DNA of 40,334 nt from Sedimenticola sp. (GTDB taxonomy: Bacteria > Pseudomonadota > Gammaproteobacteria > Chromatiales > Chromatiaceae). The notes beneath the pieces were generated by a model. That model made no database searches. It saw only the letters and a list, made by a program, of their open reading frames with translations, and was not told the DNA's origin. Location of the stretch: positions 1 through 40,334 of the forward strand of contig JALSQZ010000148.1 of NCBI GenBank assembly GCA_026985055.1, given 5' to 3'. A program made the translations under genes and the position numbers. Shown in pieces: positions 6,496 through 15,564 of this stretch (its first letter is position 1; each line of letters opens with the position of its first letter).

Positions 6496-9350
6496 ATCAT
6501 TCTCTGGTTGATTTCCGGGTCGAAATGTCCGTTCAGGGCGTCATCGATGATTTTCTTCTGTTCTTCCACATGCACCGGGTAATAACCGGTGGCAGGCGCG
6601 GCAGCCGCCCGGCGACCCACATAGAAAACCTGTTTTCCGCCCTTCACGATGCGGGAGAAACGGTGTTTGATCTGATCCCATGCGCCCTGGTTCTGGGGTT
6701 CTTCCTGGCACCAGACGAAACTCCAGGCATTGGGATATTCCGCTACCATGGCGTCGAAATCCGCCCGGGGGAAGGGGTAGAGCTGCTCGATGCGAACCAG
6801 GGCGATGTGTTCCAGTCCGCGGGCGCGGCGGGCTTCCAGCAGCTCATAATAGATTTTGCCGCTGCACATGATGACCTGACTGATCTTGTTTTTGTCCAGC
6901 GGGTCGATTTCATCGATGACGGTATGAAAACTGCCATCGGTGTAGGCGTCCAGCGGTGAAGTGGCCATGGGATGGCGAAGCAGGCTCTTGGGCGTCATCA
7001 CCACCAGTGGGCGTCGATAGGGACGCAGTGCCTGGCGCCGCAGCAGATGGAACATCTGTGCCGGGGTGCTGGGGATGCAAACCTGGATATTCTGTTCGGC
7101 ACACAGCTGCATATAGCGTTCGATTCGTGCCGAAGAATGTTCCGGTCCCTGACCTTCGTAGCCATGCGGAAGAAGCATGACCAGGCCGCAGAGCAGCCCC
7201 CATTTGGCTCCGGCAGAGGTAATGAACTGGTCGATGACCACCTGGGCGCCATTGGCAAAGTCGCCGAACTGGGCTTCCCAGATGGTGAGGGTGTTGGGTT
7301 CCGCCGTGGCGTAGCCGTATTCAAAGGCGAGTACGGCTTCTTCCGAGAGCAGGGAATCGATGATGTCGAAATCGCCCTTGCCCGGATTGATATGCGCCAG
7401 GGGAATGTACTGCTCGCCGGTCTCCTGATCCGCAAGCATGGCATGGCGGTGAAAGAAAGTGCCGCGACGGCAGTCCTGCCCCGACATGCGCACCGGGTGA
7501 TTGCTTTCCACCAGACTGGCATAGGCAAGATTTTCGGCAAAGCCCCAGTCGCTGAGTTGTTCGCCGCGCATCATGCGCCCCCGGTCTTCCATGATCCGCT
7601 GTACCCGTGGATGCAGCTTGAAGCCAGGTGGCAGAGTCAGCAGGCGTTGATACAGACGCTGGATGTCTTCCCGGCTGATGCTGGTGTCGGTAGCCTGATC
7701 CCAGCGGGTATGCTGGAAACGATGCCAGTCCACCCGGTAGGGATTGTCGATTTCGCACAGTACCGGACGGCTGACGATTTCCCCCTTGTCCAGCTCGGCG
7801 CGATAGTGCCCGATCATGTGCTCGGCCTGTTCCGGGGTAATCACGCCTTCCGCCAGCAGGCGCTCCGCATACAGGGTGCGGGTGGTGGGGTGCATGCGGA
7901 TTTTCTGATACATCAGTGGCTGGGTGACGGCGGGTTCGTCTGCCTCGTTGTGGCCCTGGCGGCGATAGCAGACCAGGTCGATGACCACATCCTTGTTGAA
8001 TTGATTGCGATAGTCCAGCGCCAGGCGGGTGACGAAGATTACCGCCTCCGGGTCGTCTCCGTTCACATGGAATATGGGAGCCTGCACCATTTTCGCCACG
8101 TCGGAACAATAGGTGGTGGAACGGCTGTCGAAAGGATCGGAAGTGGTAAATCCGATCTGGTTGTTGATGACCACATGCACCGTGCCGCCAGTGGAAAAGC
8201 CACGGGTCTGAGACAGGTTCAGGGTTTCCATGACCACGCCCTGACCGGCGAAAGCGGCATCGCCATGGAGCAAGATGGGCAGTACTTTTTCACCCTGTTC
8301 GTCGCCATAGCGTTTTTGCCGGGCGCGTACAGAACCTTCGATGACCGGGCCGATGATCTCCAGGTGGGAAGGATTGAATCCGAGAACCACATGGATCATT
8401 CCGCCAGGGGTTTCGATGCTGCTGGAAAAGCCCTTGTGGTATTTGACGTCCCCGGAGGTCATTACCCCATGATTCTTTGCCGCCCCCTGAAATTCGTCAT
8501 AGATCTCTGACGGCGGCTTGCCGATGATGTTGGTAAGCACGTTCAACCGTCCCCGGTGAGCCATACCGATAACAGCTTCTTCTATGCCGTCGCGCCCGGC
8601 CCGCTGGATCAGTTCGTCCAGAAGGGGAATCAGGGACTCGCCACCTTCCAGGGAGAAACGTTTCTGCCCGACATAGCGGGTATGCAGGTATTTTTCCAGG
8701 CCTTCCGCGGCAGTGAGCATGCGCAGTATCCAGCGCTTGTCGCCGGGATCCAGCTCCGGACGTGTGCGATAGGTTTCCAGGCGCTGCTGTATCCAGCGCT
8801 TTTCCACGGTATCCGTGATGTGCATGTATTCTGAACCCACGGTGCCGGTATAGACTTTTTCAACCAGTTCGAGGATTTCTTTCAGCGGCAGGCGTTCAGG
8901 AGCAAACAGGGAACCCGTGTTGAACGGTCGCTCCAGGTCGTCATCCGTGAGACCATGATAGCTGAGGGTCAGCTCGGGAAGATGCGGTGGTTTGCGCAGA
9001 TGCAGAGGGTCGAGATCCGCCAGTTGATGACCGCGCACCCGGTAGGCATTGATCAGACGCAGAACCGAAGCCTGCCTCGCGGCTGCCTGGGCCGCCAGTG
9101 TGTCGTTACAGTTGCTTGTGGCAGGTTTCCTTTCCCGGCCCATGCGCCGGAAATCCTGTACGATACGCTGATGAGAAACGTCTTCGCCGGACCAGCCATT
9201 CACCAGGGGAAGATTTTCGAAGCGTTTTCGCCAGTTTTCTCCGACGCTGGCAGGATCCTGCAGCCAGGCTTCGTACAAACTTTCGATAAATGGAGCGTTT
9301 CCATCGAAGAACGGCGAGGACTCTTTCAGGCGTTGGAGCAATTCTGACAT
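6492..9350 (-). CDS. sucA: 2-oxoglutarate dehydrogenase E1, thiamine-dependent
   Basis: E1 decarboxylates 2-oxoglutarate with thiamine diphosphate and loads succinyl onto SucB. The 952-aa product is close to the usual ~935-950 aa. Landmarks include the N-terminal E2-binding segment ([21 protein letters not shown]), [12 protein letters not shown], the ThDP-binding [28 protein letters not shown], the transketolase-type pyrimidine domain (FADFANGAQ-like stretch) and the C-terminal [13 protein letters not shown]. It is the first gene of the minus-strand operon sucA-sucB-fum-secreted protein. Its start codon lies 4 bp from a 201-bp MITE, so its leader was remodelled by an insertion. No strong Shine-Dalgarno is present; the best is GAG in the inverted repeat, about 9-12 nt upstream. 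Confidence 0.97.
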   Translation of the reverse strand: MSELLQRLKESSPFFDGNAPFIESLYEAWLQDPASVGENWRKRFENLPLVNGWSGEDVSHQRIVQDFRRMGRERKPATSNCNDTLAAQAAARQASVLRLINAYRVRGHQLADLDPLHLRKPPHLPELTLSYHGLTDDDLERPFNTGSLFAPERLPLKEILELVEKVYTGTVGSEYMHITDTVEKRWIQQRLETYRTRPELDPGDKRWILRMLTAAEGLEKYLHTRYVGQKRFSLEGGESLIPLLDELIQRAGRDGIEEAVIGMAHRGRLNVLTNIIGKPPSEIYDEFQGAAKNHGVMTSGDVKYHKGFSSSIETPGGMIHVVLGFNPSHLEIIGPVIEGSVRARQKRYGDEQGEKVLPILLHGDAAFAGQGVVMETLNLSQTRGFSTGGTVHVVINNQIGFTTSDPFDSRSTTYCSDVAKMVQAPIFHVNGDDPEAVIFVTRLALDYRNQFNKDVVIDLVCYRRQGHNEADEPAVTQPLMYQKIRMHPTTRTLYAERLLAEGVITPEQAEHMIGHYRAELDKGEIVSRPVLCEIDNPYRVDWHRFQHTRWDQATDTSISREDIQRLYQRLLTLPPGFKLHPRVQRIMEDRGRMMRGEQLSDWGFAENLAYASLVESNHPVRMSGQDCRRGTFFHRHAMLADQETGEQYIPLAHINPGKGDFDIIDSLLSEEAVLAFEYGYATAEPNTLTIWEAQFGDFANGAQVVIDQFITSAGAKWGLLCGLVMLLPHGYEGQGPEHSSARIERYMQLCAEQNIQVCIPSTPAQMFHLLRRQALRPYRRPLVVMTPKSLLRHPMATSPLDAYTDGSFHTVIDEIDPLDKNKISQVIMCSGKIYYELLEARRARGLEHIALVRIEQLYPFPRADFDAMVAEYPNAWSFVWCQEEPQNQGAWDQIKHRFSRIVKGGKQVFYVGRRAAAAPATGYYPVHVEEQKKIIDDALNGHFDPEINQRMI

Positions 9351-9354
9351 TTTA

Positions 9355-9555
9355 GGAATCTCTGATTAAATCTGAGCGAAGCAGATTGTGATTCAAAATG
9401 TTCCGATACAAGGCGCAAATCGCAGGTAATGCCCCAGGGCACTCTCTCTTGCGCAAGCGCAATTCACCTTGTAGCCCGCTATTGCGAAGATTTGCAACGC
9501 CGTAGCGGGGCATTTTTGGTGCAAGATGCGAGTTCATGATTAAATCAGAGGTTCC
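9355..9555. mobile_element. 201-bp palindromic MITE in sucA leader
   Basis: The element has terminal inverted repeats GGAAYCTCTGATTWAATC (16 of 18 positions match) at 9355-9372 and 9538-9555, flanked by a direct duplication TTTA (9351-9354 and 9556-9559). The exact midpoint holds a small palindrome TTGCGC-AA-GCGCAA (9449-9462). Other internal inverted pairs include AATGCCCC/GGGGCATT. It encodes no transposase, so any movement would be in trans. A 4-bp duplication and TIRs of this size suit IS5-like DDE elements, but the family was not verified. Short open frames inside are not credible genes. Confidence 0.85.
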
Positions 9556-9617
9556 TTTAGGATATTTGCCCTATTATTTTTTCAGAAGGGAGGGGCTTTC
9601 CTCAAGACACATTCAAA

Positions 9618-9645
9618 AGTCTAGCACAAGATATTGCTGTAACAA
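9618..9645 (-). promoter_or_regulatory. Likely promoter of the sucA-sucB-fum operon
   Basis: On the minus strand, a -35 box TTGTTA (9645-9640) and a -10 box TAGACT (9623-9618) are separated by 16 nt, with TGC before the -10 giving an extended -10. The predicted start near 9611 leaves a leader of roughly 260 nt that contains the whole MITE. The surrounding 9556-9735 region is AT-rich and has no gene. Its use as a promoter is inferred from sequence only. Confidence 0.5.
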
Positions 9646-9737
9646 GAAAAAATAATATTTAATATGAATATCCGATATCTTCTTTCCATTTGACCAAACC
9701 GGGGAAAAGTGAAAGTATCCGAGGAAAAATATCAGAA

Positions 9738-9874
9738 CATCTCCAAGTAATCGGGATGCCATCCGGGGCAGGGATGGCCCGCCCTTTTCAGTCACGACAA
9801 GTTATTGAAAATATTGGCAAAGAGGAAATTTTGCTTCCACTTTGTACTTGGAAAAATCGAGAAATGCGTTTTTC
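9738..9874 (-). repeat. Five-hairpin repeat, copy D (diverged)
   Basis: It aligns in order with copy B. The H5-like stem is CATCTCC/CGGGATG (9738-9758). The H4-like stem is GCCATCC/GGATGGC (9758-9778). H3 is 9785-9811, TTTTCA/TGAAAA with nine Watson-Crick pairs, one wobble and one mismatch. The H2-like stem is CAAAG-GGAA/TTCC-CTTTG (9818-9844). The H1-like stem is GAAAAA/TTTTTC (9851-9874). Several stems differ in sequence from copies A and B yet still pair. It ends 14 nt before the Shine-Dalgarno of the pentapeptide-repeat gene, so it probably lies in that mRNA leader. Confidence 0.65.
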
Positions 9875-9900
9875 GTGCGCTCAATTCAAGAGGAATAACC

Positions 9901-10671
9901 GTGTTTGGAAAAATTCCCCTGTTGCTGATGCTGGTCTGGATACAGACGACGGCATACGCTGCGGCTCCCACAGCTGTTATCAACGTGCCCCGGGGTGATT
10001 GCAAGCGTCCATTGCCCAATACCGACCTTCGTCATTGCTCCTTTGCCGGAAAGAAGATCCAGGGACTCGATCTCAGTGGTTCATTGCTCAATGGGGTGGA
10101 TTTCTCAAATGCCAGATTACCCGATTGCAATTTGTCTCGAGCCAGTTTGAAAGGCGCTGATTTCAAATGGGCCAGCCTGACCGGATGTGAAATTCTGGGG
10201 GCGGATTTTCTCGATGCTGAGCTTTTTCATGCGGTTTTCGATGAAAGCAGGCTGGATGGCAGTCGCTTTGTCGCTGCCGACATGTTTGGCGCCAACCTTA
10301 TTGAAGTGCAGGCCCGGGGAGTCAATTTTCAGGATGCTTACATGAAAGACGTCATCATGGAGGAAGGGGATTTCAGTCACAGCAGTTTCATCGGTTGCTT
10401 CATGCAGCGGGCGGTGCTCATCGGGAGCAAGCTGCGGGGCAGTTTCTTCCATGACTCCGTCCTGACGGGTGCTTCTCTGGAAGCCGCGAATTTTGATCAG
10501 GCGACAATTACTCATACCCTGGTAAATGGAGCGCACATGGATGGTGCCAGTTTTCGTCAAGCAGATCTGCACAATTCGCGTTTCATCAATGCCAGTGGCA
10601 AAGCGGATTTCAGTGGAGCAAGAAATCTGCCGGAACACCTGCAGCGCATGCTGAACGAGGCGCCGCGTTGA
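9901..10671 (+). CDS. Secreted pentapeptide-repeat protein
   Basis: The 256-aa product starts at GTG 9901, supported by AAGAGGA (9888-9894) 6 nt upstream and by the signal peptide it exposes (FGKIPLLLMLVWIQTTAYA, cleavage near AAA-PT). From about residue 40 to 230 it is built of A(D/N)LXX-type pentapeptides (LDLSG, VDFSN, CNLSR, ADFKW, ADFLD, ANFDQ, ADLHN), which fold as a right-handed square beta-helix. Several cysteines in the repeat fit an exported location. No enzymatic domain is seen. An open frame continues upstream to 9805, but that part overlaps the hairpin repeat and lacks a ribosome site. Its stop overlaps the start of the HPP/CBS gene (TTGA), implying coupling. The role is unknown; scaffold or partner of the membrane protein is a guess. 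Confidence 0.85.
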   Translation: MFGKIPLLLMLVWIQTTAYAAAPTAVINVPRGDCKRPLPNTDLRHCSFAGKKIQGLDLSGSLLNGVDFSNARLPDCNLSRASLKGADFKWASLTGCEILGADFLDAELFHAVFDESRLDGSRFVAADMFGANLIEVQARGVNFQDAYMKDVIMEEGDFSHSSFIGCFMQRAVLIGSKLRGSFFHDSVLTGASLEAANFDQATITHTLVNGAHMDGASFRQADLHNSRFINASGKADFSGARNLPEHLQRMLNEAPR

Positions 10672-11831
10672 AGCCGGGTCTGTTCAGGGCGCTGTTTTTT
10701 CCGCCAGCGGACAATGTTTCCCTGGGGGAAAAGGCATTGTCCGGCCTGGCGGCGTTTGGTGGAATCGGGATGATCATGCTCGTCAGCAGCCTGTTTCTGC
10801 AGCCACGCGATCTGCCCTGGGTGGTGGCCTCCATGGGGGCATCGGCGGTATTGCTGTTTGCCGTTCCTCTCGGGCCGCTTTCCCAGCCCTGGCCCTTTGC
10901 GGGAGGACATCTGATTTCCGGGCTGATCGGGGTTACCGTTGCGAAGCTGATTCCCGAACCGGTAACCGCGGCGGCTGTTGCCGTTTCCCTGGCTATCTTT
11001 GTCATGTATGTAAGCCGCTGTCTGCATCCTCCTGGCGGGGCGACGGCGCTCACCGTGGTGGTTGGCGGGGATTCCATTCACGCCCTGGGATACCAGTATC
11101 TGGCAACACCTGTATTGCTCAATGTGCTGGTGATGCTGGGGTGGGCGCTGCTGATCAATAACCTGTTTCCGAATCGTTATTATCCCAATACCCTGAAGAA
11201 AATCCGGGAAACACCGGAAATCGGGGAAGATCGTGTAGCCGCGGAATTGAGCATACGCCGGGATGATCTGGAATACGCCCTGCGGGAAATGAATGAGTAT
11301 GTGGATGTTTCCCGCGAGGATCTGTCGCGCATTTTTGCCCTTTCCGCCACCCATGCCCGGCGGCGGCGCATGGGCGAGATTCTCTGCGGTGAGATCATGA
11401 CCCGGAAAGTGGTGAGCGCCGAGTACGGGGACAAGGTGGAAGACCTGTGGAAACTCATGGGGGAGCATCAGATTCGGAGCATTCCCGTGCTGGATCATCG
11501 TCGTCAGGTTATCGGCATTGTTACCATTGCCGATTTTCTCAATCAGGTGAAGGGAGAGAACGGGCGTCCTCTGGCGCAGCGTTTGCGCGCTTTTCTCAAA
11601 CCGGCTGCCGGTTTGAAAACAGACAAGCCGGAATATGCGGGGCATGTCATGACCACGCCGGTAGTCACGGTTCGGGATGACCAGCATATACTGGATCTGT
11701 TTCCCATTTTCTATGAGAAAGGGATCCATCATCTTCCGGTAGTCAACGAAAAGGGCGAACTGGTGGGAATGCTGACACCGAAGAATCTGCTTGCGGCATT
11801 GCATGCGGACATGCGCGGAGATCCCGAATAA
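10668..11831 (+). CDS. HPP-family membrane protein with C-terminal CBS pair
   Basis: The 387-aa product has an N-terminal HPP domain with about four to five membrane segments (residues ~24-44, 52-70, 82-98, 100-118, 130-165), the signature SRCLHPPGGATAL (HPP at 120-122) and the family-typical opening FFPPADNVSLGEKALS. Two CBS domains follow (about 241-292 and 326-380), a cytoplasmic pair that usually senses adenine nucleotides. Plant and cyanobacterial HPP proteins have been linked to nitrite transport; whether that holds here is unknown. The start is TTG 10668, overlapping the pentapeptide-repeat stop, with GAGG 7 nt upstream; no ATG fits the family N-terminus. The coupling makes these two genes a likely functional pair. 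Confidence 0.88.
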   Translation: MKPGLFRALFFPPADNVSLGEKALSGLAAFGGIGMIMLVSSLFLQPRDLPWVVASMGASAVLLFAVPLGPLSQPWPFAGGHLISGLIGVTVAKLIPEPVTAAAVAVSLAIFVMYVSRCLHPPGGATALTVVVGGDSIHALGYQYLATPVLLNVLVMLGWALLINNLFPNRYYPNTLKKIRETPEIGEDRVAAELSIRRDDLEYALREMNEYVDVSREDLSRIFALSATHARRRRMGEILCGEIMTRKVVSAEYGDKVEDLWKLMGEHQIRSIPVLDHRRQVIGIVTIADFLNQVKGENGRPLAQRLRAFLKPAAGLKTDKPEYAGHVMTTPVVTVRDDQHILDLFPIFYEKGIHHLPVVNEKGELVGMLTPKNLLAALHADMRGDPE

Positions 11832-11974
11832 TCAGCATGCCCGGATTTGCAGACGGATGCCATCGGTCGGCGATATGACGCCGGTAATTCCCTTTGGCTA
11901 AAACGGATCAACAATCTGCTGTATGATTGATTTAGACGAATGTTTATCAGATATAGAAATAACGACACAGCTTT

Positions 11975-12205
11975 ATGGAAGCCAGAAAGATTCCCTTGCC
12001 CGCCCGGTTCAAGGCCAGGATCTCCGGACTGGAGGCCGACCTGGCGTTCTGTGATGCCCTGATAACCTTTGCCGGGCAAATTCCGGAGACCGTCTATCAG
12101 CGAGCCGAAATCCAGGTTTACAAATCTCTGGAAACCGAACTGCAACGTCGTCTGAAGATTGCCGAGCAGGAAGCGCTGGAACGTTCGCGCAAGCTCACCG
12201 CCTGA
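11975..12205 (+). CDS. Small helical protein, unknown, upstream of tsaB
   Basis: The 76-aa product is soluble, charged and predicted largely alpha-helical, with a heptad-like C-terminal half (LETELQRRLKIAEQEALERSRKL). It has no signal peptide or cysteine pair and matches no family I recognise. It ends one nucleotide before the tsaB ATG, so the two are almost certainly co-transcribed. The Shine-Dalgarno at ATG 11975 is poor. Codon use resembles its neighbours, and the tight join to tsaB argues that it is real. The 143 bp before it hold no gene, only AT-rich sequence that may contain its promoter. Confidence 0.65.
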   Translation: MEARKIPLPARFKARISGLEADLAFCDALITFAGQIPETVYQRAEIQVYKSLETELQRRLKIAEQEALERSRKLTA

Positions 12206-12206
12206 G

Positions 12207-12911
12207 ATGAAGCTTCTTGCTCTGGACACCACCGAAGACAGCTGTTCCGCAGCTCTTTGTATCGATGATGAAATGCGCTGGCGTTTTGAGCTTGCGCCCC
12301 GTCGTCACAGCGAACTGATTCTGCCCATGATGGACTCCCTGCTTGCCCAGGCGCAGCTTAAGGTGCAGCAGCTGGACGGCCTGGCCTTCAGCCGTGGCCC
12401 AGGTTCTTTCACCGGTATCCGTATTGCCACCGGGGTGGCGCAAGGTGTGGCTCTGGGAGCGGATCTGCCGGTGCTGCCTGTCTCTACCCTGGCGGCTCTG
12501 GCACAGGGGGCATGGCGCAGGGAAGGGGCGACAGAGGTGCTGGCCGCACTGGACGCACGCATGGGCGAGGTCTATTGGGCCTGGTGCGAGTTGGGCCAGG
12601 GAGGCGTGATGTGCGTATCCGAATCGGGGGAACATGTGGGGTCGGCGGAAGCGGTAGCCGCAGCGCAATCCGCTTCTGCCTGGGGAACCGGCAGTGGCTG
12701 GGGCGCCTACCCCGGCGAACTGCGCTCGAGCAGCGGCATAGCGGATTCCCGTATTCTGGAAAATCAGCATGTGCATGCGCGGGATGTGGCCAGCCTGGGG
12801 CTGGCGTCCCTGATGGCGGGCAATACCCTGGCGCCGGAAGATGCGCTGCCTGTCTATGTGCGAAACAATGTGGCCGCCAAACCAGGAAAAGATGGGGCTG
12901 TTTCGGTCTGA
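12207..12911 (+). CDS. tsaB: tRNA t6A synthesis protein TsaB
   Basis: TsaB is the inactive Gcp-like partner that, with TsaD and TsaE, makes N6-threonylcarbamoyl-adenosine at position 37 of ANN-decoding tRNAs. The 234-aa product opens MKLLALDTTEDSCSAAL, then RHSELILPMMD, GRGPGSFTGIRI and LAALDARMGEVYW, all diagnostic of TsaB and absent from the catalytic TsaD metal site. The C-terminus PVYVRNNVA is also typical. I chose ATG 12207, which gives the family N-terminus; an upstream in-frame ATG at 12159 would lie inside the preceding gene. The gene ends 21 bp from glnD, which is convergent. Confidence 0.96.
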   Translation: MKLLALDTTEDSCSAALCIDDEMRWRFELAPRRHSELILPMMDSLLAQAQLKVQQLDGLAFSRGPGSFTGIRIATGVAQGVALGADLPVLPVSTLAALAQGAWRREGATEVLAALDARMGEVYWAWCELGQGGVMCVSESGEHVGSAEAVAAAQSASAWGTGSGWGAYPGELRSSSGIADSRILENQHVHARDVASLGLASLMAGNTLAPEDALPVYVRNNVAAKPGKDGAVSV

Positions 12912-12932
12912 CAGGCTCCCGGCGGGAACAAC

Positions 12933-15563
12933 TCAGCTGTCCAGGTGCTCCAGCAGCGCGGCCGTCAGTCGTTGCTGTTCAGTACTGTCTTCCAGGGCGC
13001 GTCCCTTGTGGTCGGTAATGGTAAACACGTCCTCTGCCAAGGCGCCCACGGTGGTTACCTTGGCGCTGAGCAGACGCAGGTTCTGTTCCGCCAGCACCCA
13101 GGCGATCAGGGACAAAAGACCGGGTCTGTCCATGGCGCGAATGTGCAGCAGGGTGTGGTGGTTGATCCGATCCTGGGAGAAACGGATCTCGCTCTTGCTT
13201 GAGAATTGTTGCAGACGCCGTGGCAGAGGGCGTGTGCTGGGCATGCCGCTCAGATCTTTCTCCAGACCATGGCGCAATTCAGCCTGAATGATTTCTGCGC
13301 GATCTGCGGCAATATGGCTGCCGTCAGCCTCCAGCACGAAAAAGCTGTTCAGGGCAATGCCGCCATCGGTGGTCTTGATGCGTGCTTCGAGAATATTCAG
13401 ATGCAATTGATCGATCAGGGCGGTGCATTGGGCGAAGAGGTTTTTGCGATCCTTTTGCACGATGAAGATTTCATTGCATCCACGGGGAAGGGACTCGCGT
13501 AGCGCCACCCTGGGTTCATCGAAGTTTTCGGCGGAAAGCACCATGCTGCCGTGCCAGGCGATTTCTTCCGGATCATTCTGCAGGAAATACTCCAGCGACA
13601 GCTCGCTCCACAGCTGGTTGATGCGCTCCAGATCGAATCCCCGGGCAGCGAGCAGACGGCGGGCTTCAGTCTGCTTGGACTGGATCAGCTCATCCTGATC
13701 CATGGGGGTTTGCAAGCCGCGCAGCAGTGCTTCACGAGTGCTGTGATAGAGGCGATTCAGCAGGGATGACTTCCAGGATGTCCAGCGTTTGGGGTTGGTC
13801 GCGCGGATATCGGCCACGGTGAGCAGATACAGATAATCCAGGCGTGAACGGTCGCCCACCTCGGCCGCGAATTCCTGAACTACCACCGGATCCTCGATGT
13901 CCTTGCGTTGGGCGGTGACGGACATGAGCAGATGCTTGCTCACCAGCCAGGCGACGAGATTGGCATCATAGTCCGACAAATCATGCAGTTTGCAAAATTC
14001 CCGGGCATCGATAGCGCCCAATTGTGCATGATCGCCGCCGCGTCCCTTGGCAATGTCGTGAAACAGTCCTGCGATATACAGCAGTTCCGGTTTCACCAGT
14101 TGACTGAAGACCTGGGAGCACAAGGGAAATTCATGTTCGAACTCCTTCACCGAAAAACGCCGCAGATTGCGCAGCAGCATCAGGGTGTGCTCATCCACGG
14201 TGTAGACATGGAAGAGGTCGAACTGCATGCGCCCGGTGATATTGGCGAAGGCGGGTATGTAGGCGGCGAGCACGCCATAATGATGCATGCGGCGCAGTAC
14301 ATTGGTTATGCCTGTGGGTTGGCGCAGGATCTCCAGGAACAGGCTGCGGGCGCGAATGTCCTTGCGGTAGTCCTCATCGATGAGGTGCAGGTGAGCGCGG
14401 ACCAGGCGAATGGTGCTGGCGCGCACGCCTTCCAGCTCAGGGTGTTCCTGGAGAATGAGAAACAGCTCCAGGATGGCAATCGGATAGCGGGCGAAAATCG
14501 CGTTGTTGCTTACTTCCAGATAGCCGTTGCAGGTCTGGAAGCGATTGTTGATCCTGATCGTGTCGCAGGGCTGGTTCCGGTAGAGTATGGCTTCCTGGAA
14601 CAGTTGCAGGAGCATTTCATTGAGCCGGTTCAGCTCCATCACCGTGCGGTAGTAATCCTGCATGAACTGTTCCACCGCGAGATTGCTGTCTGCATCACAG
14701 TAACCGAACTGACGGGCGATGGCGCGCTGGTGTTCAAACAAGAGCCTGTCTTCATGCCGGCCAGTGAGCAGATGCAAGGCGAAGCGGATCTTCCATAGAT
14801 GTTTCTGCCCGGCTTTCAGGGCATGGTATTCGGTATCCGTCAGAAAGCCCTGATGAAGCAGTTCCGAAAGGCGTTCCGCGCGGAAATGACGTTTTACCAC
14901 CCAGCCAATCATCTGGATGTCCCGAAGTCCTCCGGGGTTGGACTTGATGTTTGGTTCCAGGTTGTAGGCGGTGTCTCCATAGCGGGCATGGCGCGCCTTT
15001 TGTTCCTCGCATTTTGCGCTGAAGAATGCGTCGCTGGGCCAGATCCGGTCCGGGCCGGTGGCTTCCCGCATCTCCTGGAACAATGGTTCCCGGCCCGCGA
15101 GAAAGCGTGATTCCATGAGATTGGTGACAATGGTTACGTCATTTTTCGCCGCTTCCACGCATTGTTCCAGGGTGCGTACACTGTGGCCGATCTCCAGGCC
15201 GATGTCCCAGAGGAAAGTAACCAGTTGTTCCAGTTTTTCCGCGGTCTCGTTCCTGGGAGTGTCTCCCACCAGAATGAGCACATCCACGTCCGAAGCGGGA
15301 TGCAGTTCACCCCGGCCATAGCCGCCCACGGCCACCAGGGCCGCGGCTGTTTCCGGGGAGAAGAACTGGCGCCAGGCGCGAACCAGAACCTGATCGATGA
15401 AATGGGAGCGGGCGTGTACCAGTTCCTCCACATCGTCACCGGCGGAAAAGCGTTCGGCCAGGCGCAGCTTGCTTGCTTTGATGGCATTGCGGAAATTTTC
15501 CAGAGGCGTGCTGCTGGCGCCGGCCAGCTGTTCATCCAGGCCGGGAATCAGGGAAAGCGGCAT
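12933..15563 (-). CDS. glnD: PII uridylyltransferase/uridylyl-removing enzyme
   Basis: GlnD senses glutamine and adds or removes UMP on PII proteins, controlling nitrogen assimilation. The 876-aa product has the nucleotidyltransferase motif GGYGRGELHPASDVDVLIL (~residues 96-114), the GlnD linker region, an HD phosphohydrolase domain (HDIAKGRGGDHAQLG, ~residue 505 on) for UMP removal, and two C-terminal ACT domains (~690-770 and ~800-876) that bind glutamine. All parts look intact and the length is standard. It begins 1 nt after the map stop codon, so the two form the usual map-glnD unit. No PII gene is in the window. Confidence 0.97.
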   Translation of the reverse strand: MPLSLIPGLDEQLAGASSTPLENFRNAIKASKLRLAERFSAGDDVEELVHARSHFIDQVLVRAWRQFFSPETAAALVAVGGYGRGELHPASDVDVLILVGDTPRNETAEKLEQLVTFLWDIGLEIGHSVRTLEQCVEAAKNDVTIVTNLMESRFLAGREPLFQEMREATGPDRIWPSDAFFSAKCEEQKARHARYGDTAYNLEPNIKSNPGGLRDIQMIGWVVKRHFRAERLSELLHQGFLTDTEYHALKAGQKHLWKIRFALHLLTGRHEDRLLFEHQRAIARQFGYCDADSNLAVEQFMQDYYRTVMELNRLNEMLLQLFQEAILYRNQPCDTIRINNRFQTCNGYLEVSNNAIFARYPIAILELFLILQEHPELEGVRASTIRLVRAHLHLIDEDYRKDIRARSLFLEILRQPTGITNVLRRMHHYGVLAAYIPAFANITGRMQFDLFHVYTVDEHTLMLLRNLRRFSVKEFEHEFPLCSQVFSQLVKPELLYIAGLFHDIAKGRGGDHAQLGAIDAREFCKLHDLSDYDANLVAWLVSKHLLMSVTAQRKDIEDPVVVQEFAAEVGDRSRLDYLYLLTVADIRATNPKRWTSWKSSLLNRLYHSTREALLRGLQTPMDQDELIQSKQTEARRLLAARGFDLERINQLWSELSLEYFLQNDPEEIAWHGSMVLSAENFDEPRVALRESLPRGCNEIFIVQKDRKNLFAQCTALIDQLHLNILEARIKTTDGGIALNSFFVLEADGSHIAADRAEIIQAELRHGLEKDLSGMPSTRPLPRRLQQFSSKSEIRFSQDRINHHTLLHIRAMDRPGLLSLIAWVLAEQNLRLLSAKVTTVGALAEDVFTITDHKGRALEDSTEQQRLTAALLEHLDS

Positions 15564-15564
15564 C

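Noticed and set aside
9352..9537. A 61-codon frame inside the sucA-leader MITE
   Set aside because: It follows the element's palindromic sequence, shows no domain, and no transposase motif is visible.
9805..9900. Upstream start of the pentapeptide-repeat gene at 9805
   Set aside because: That segment is the hairpin repeat. GTG 9901 has a good Shine-Dalgarno and exposes a proper signal peptide.
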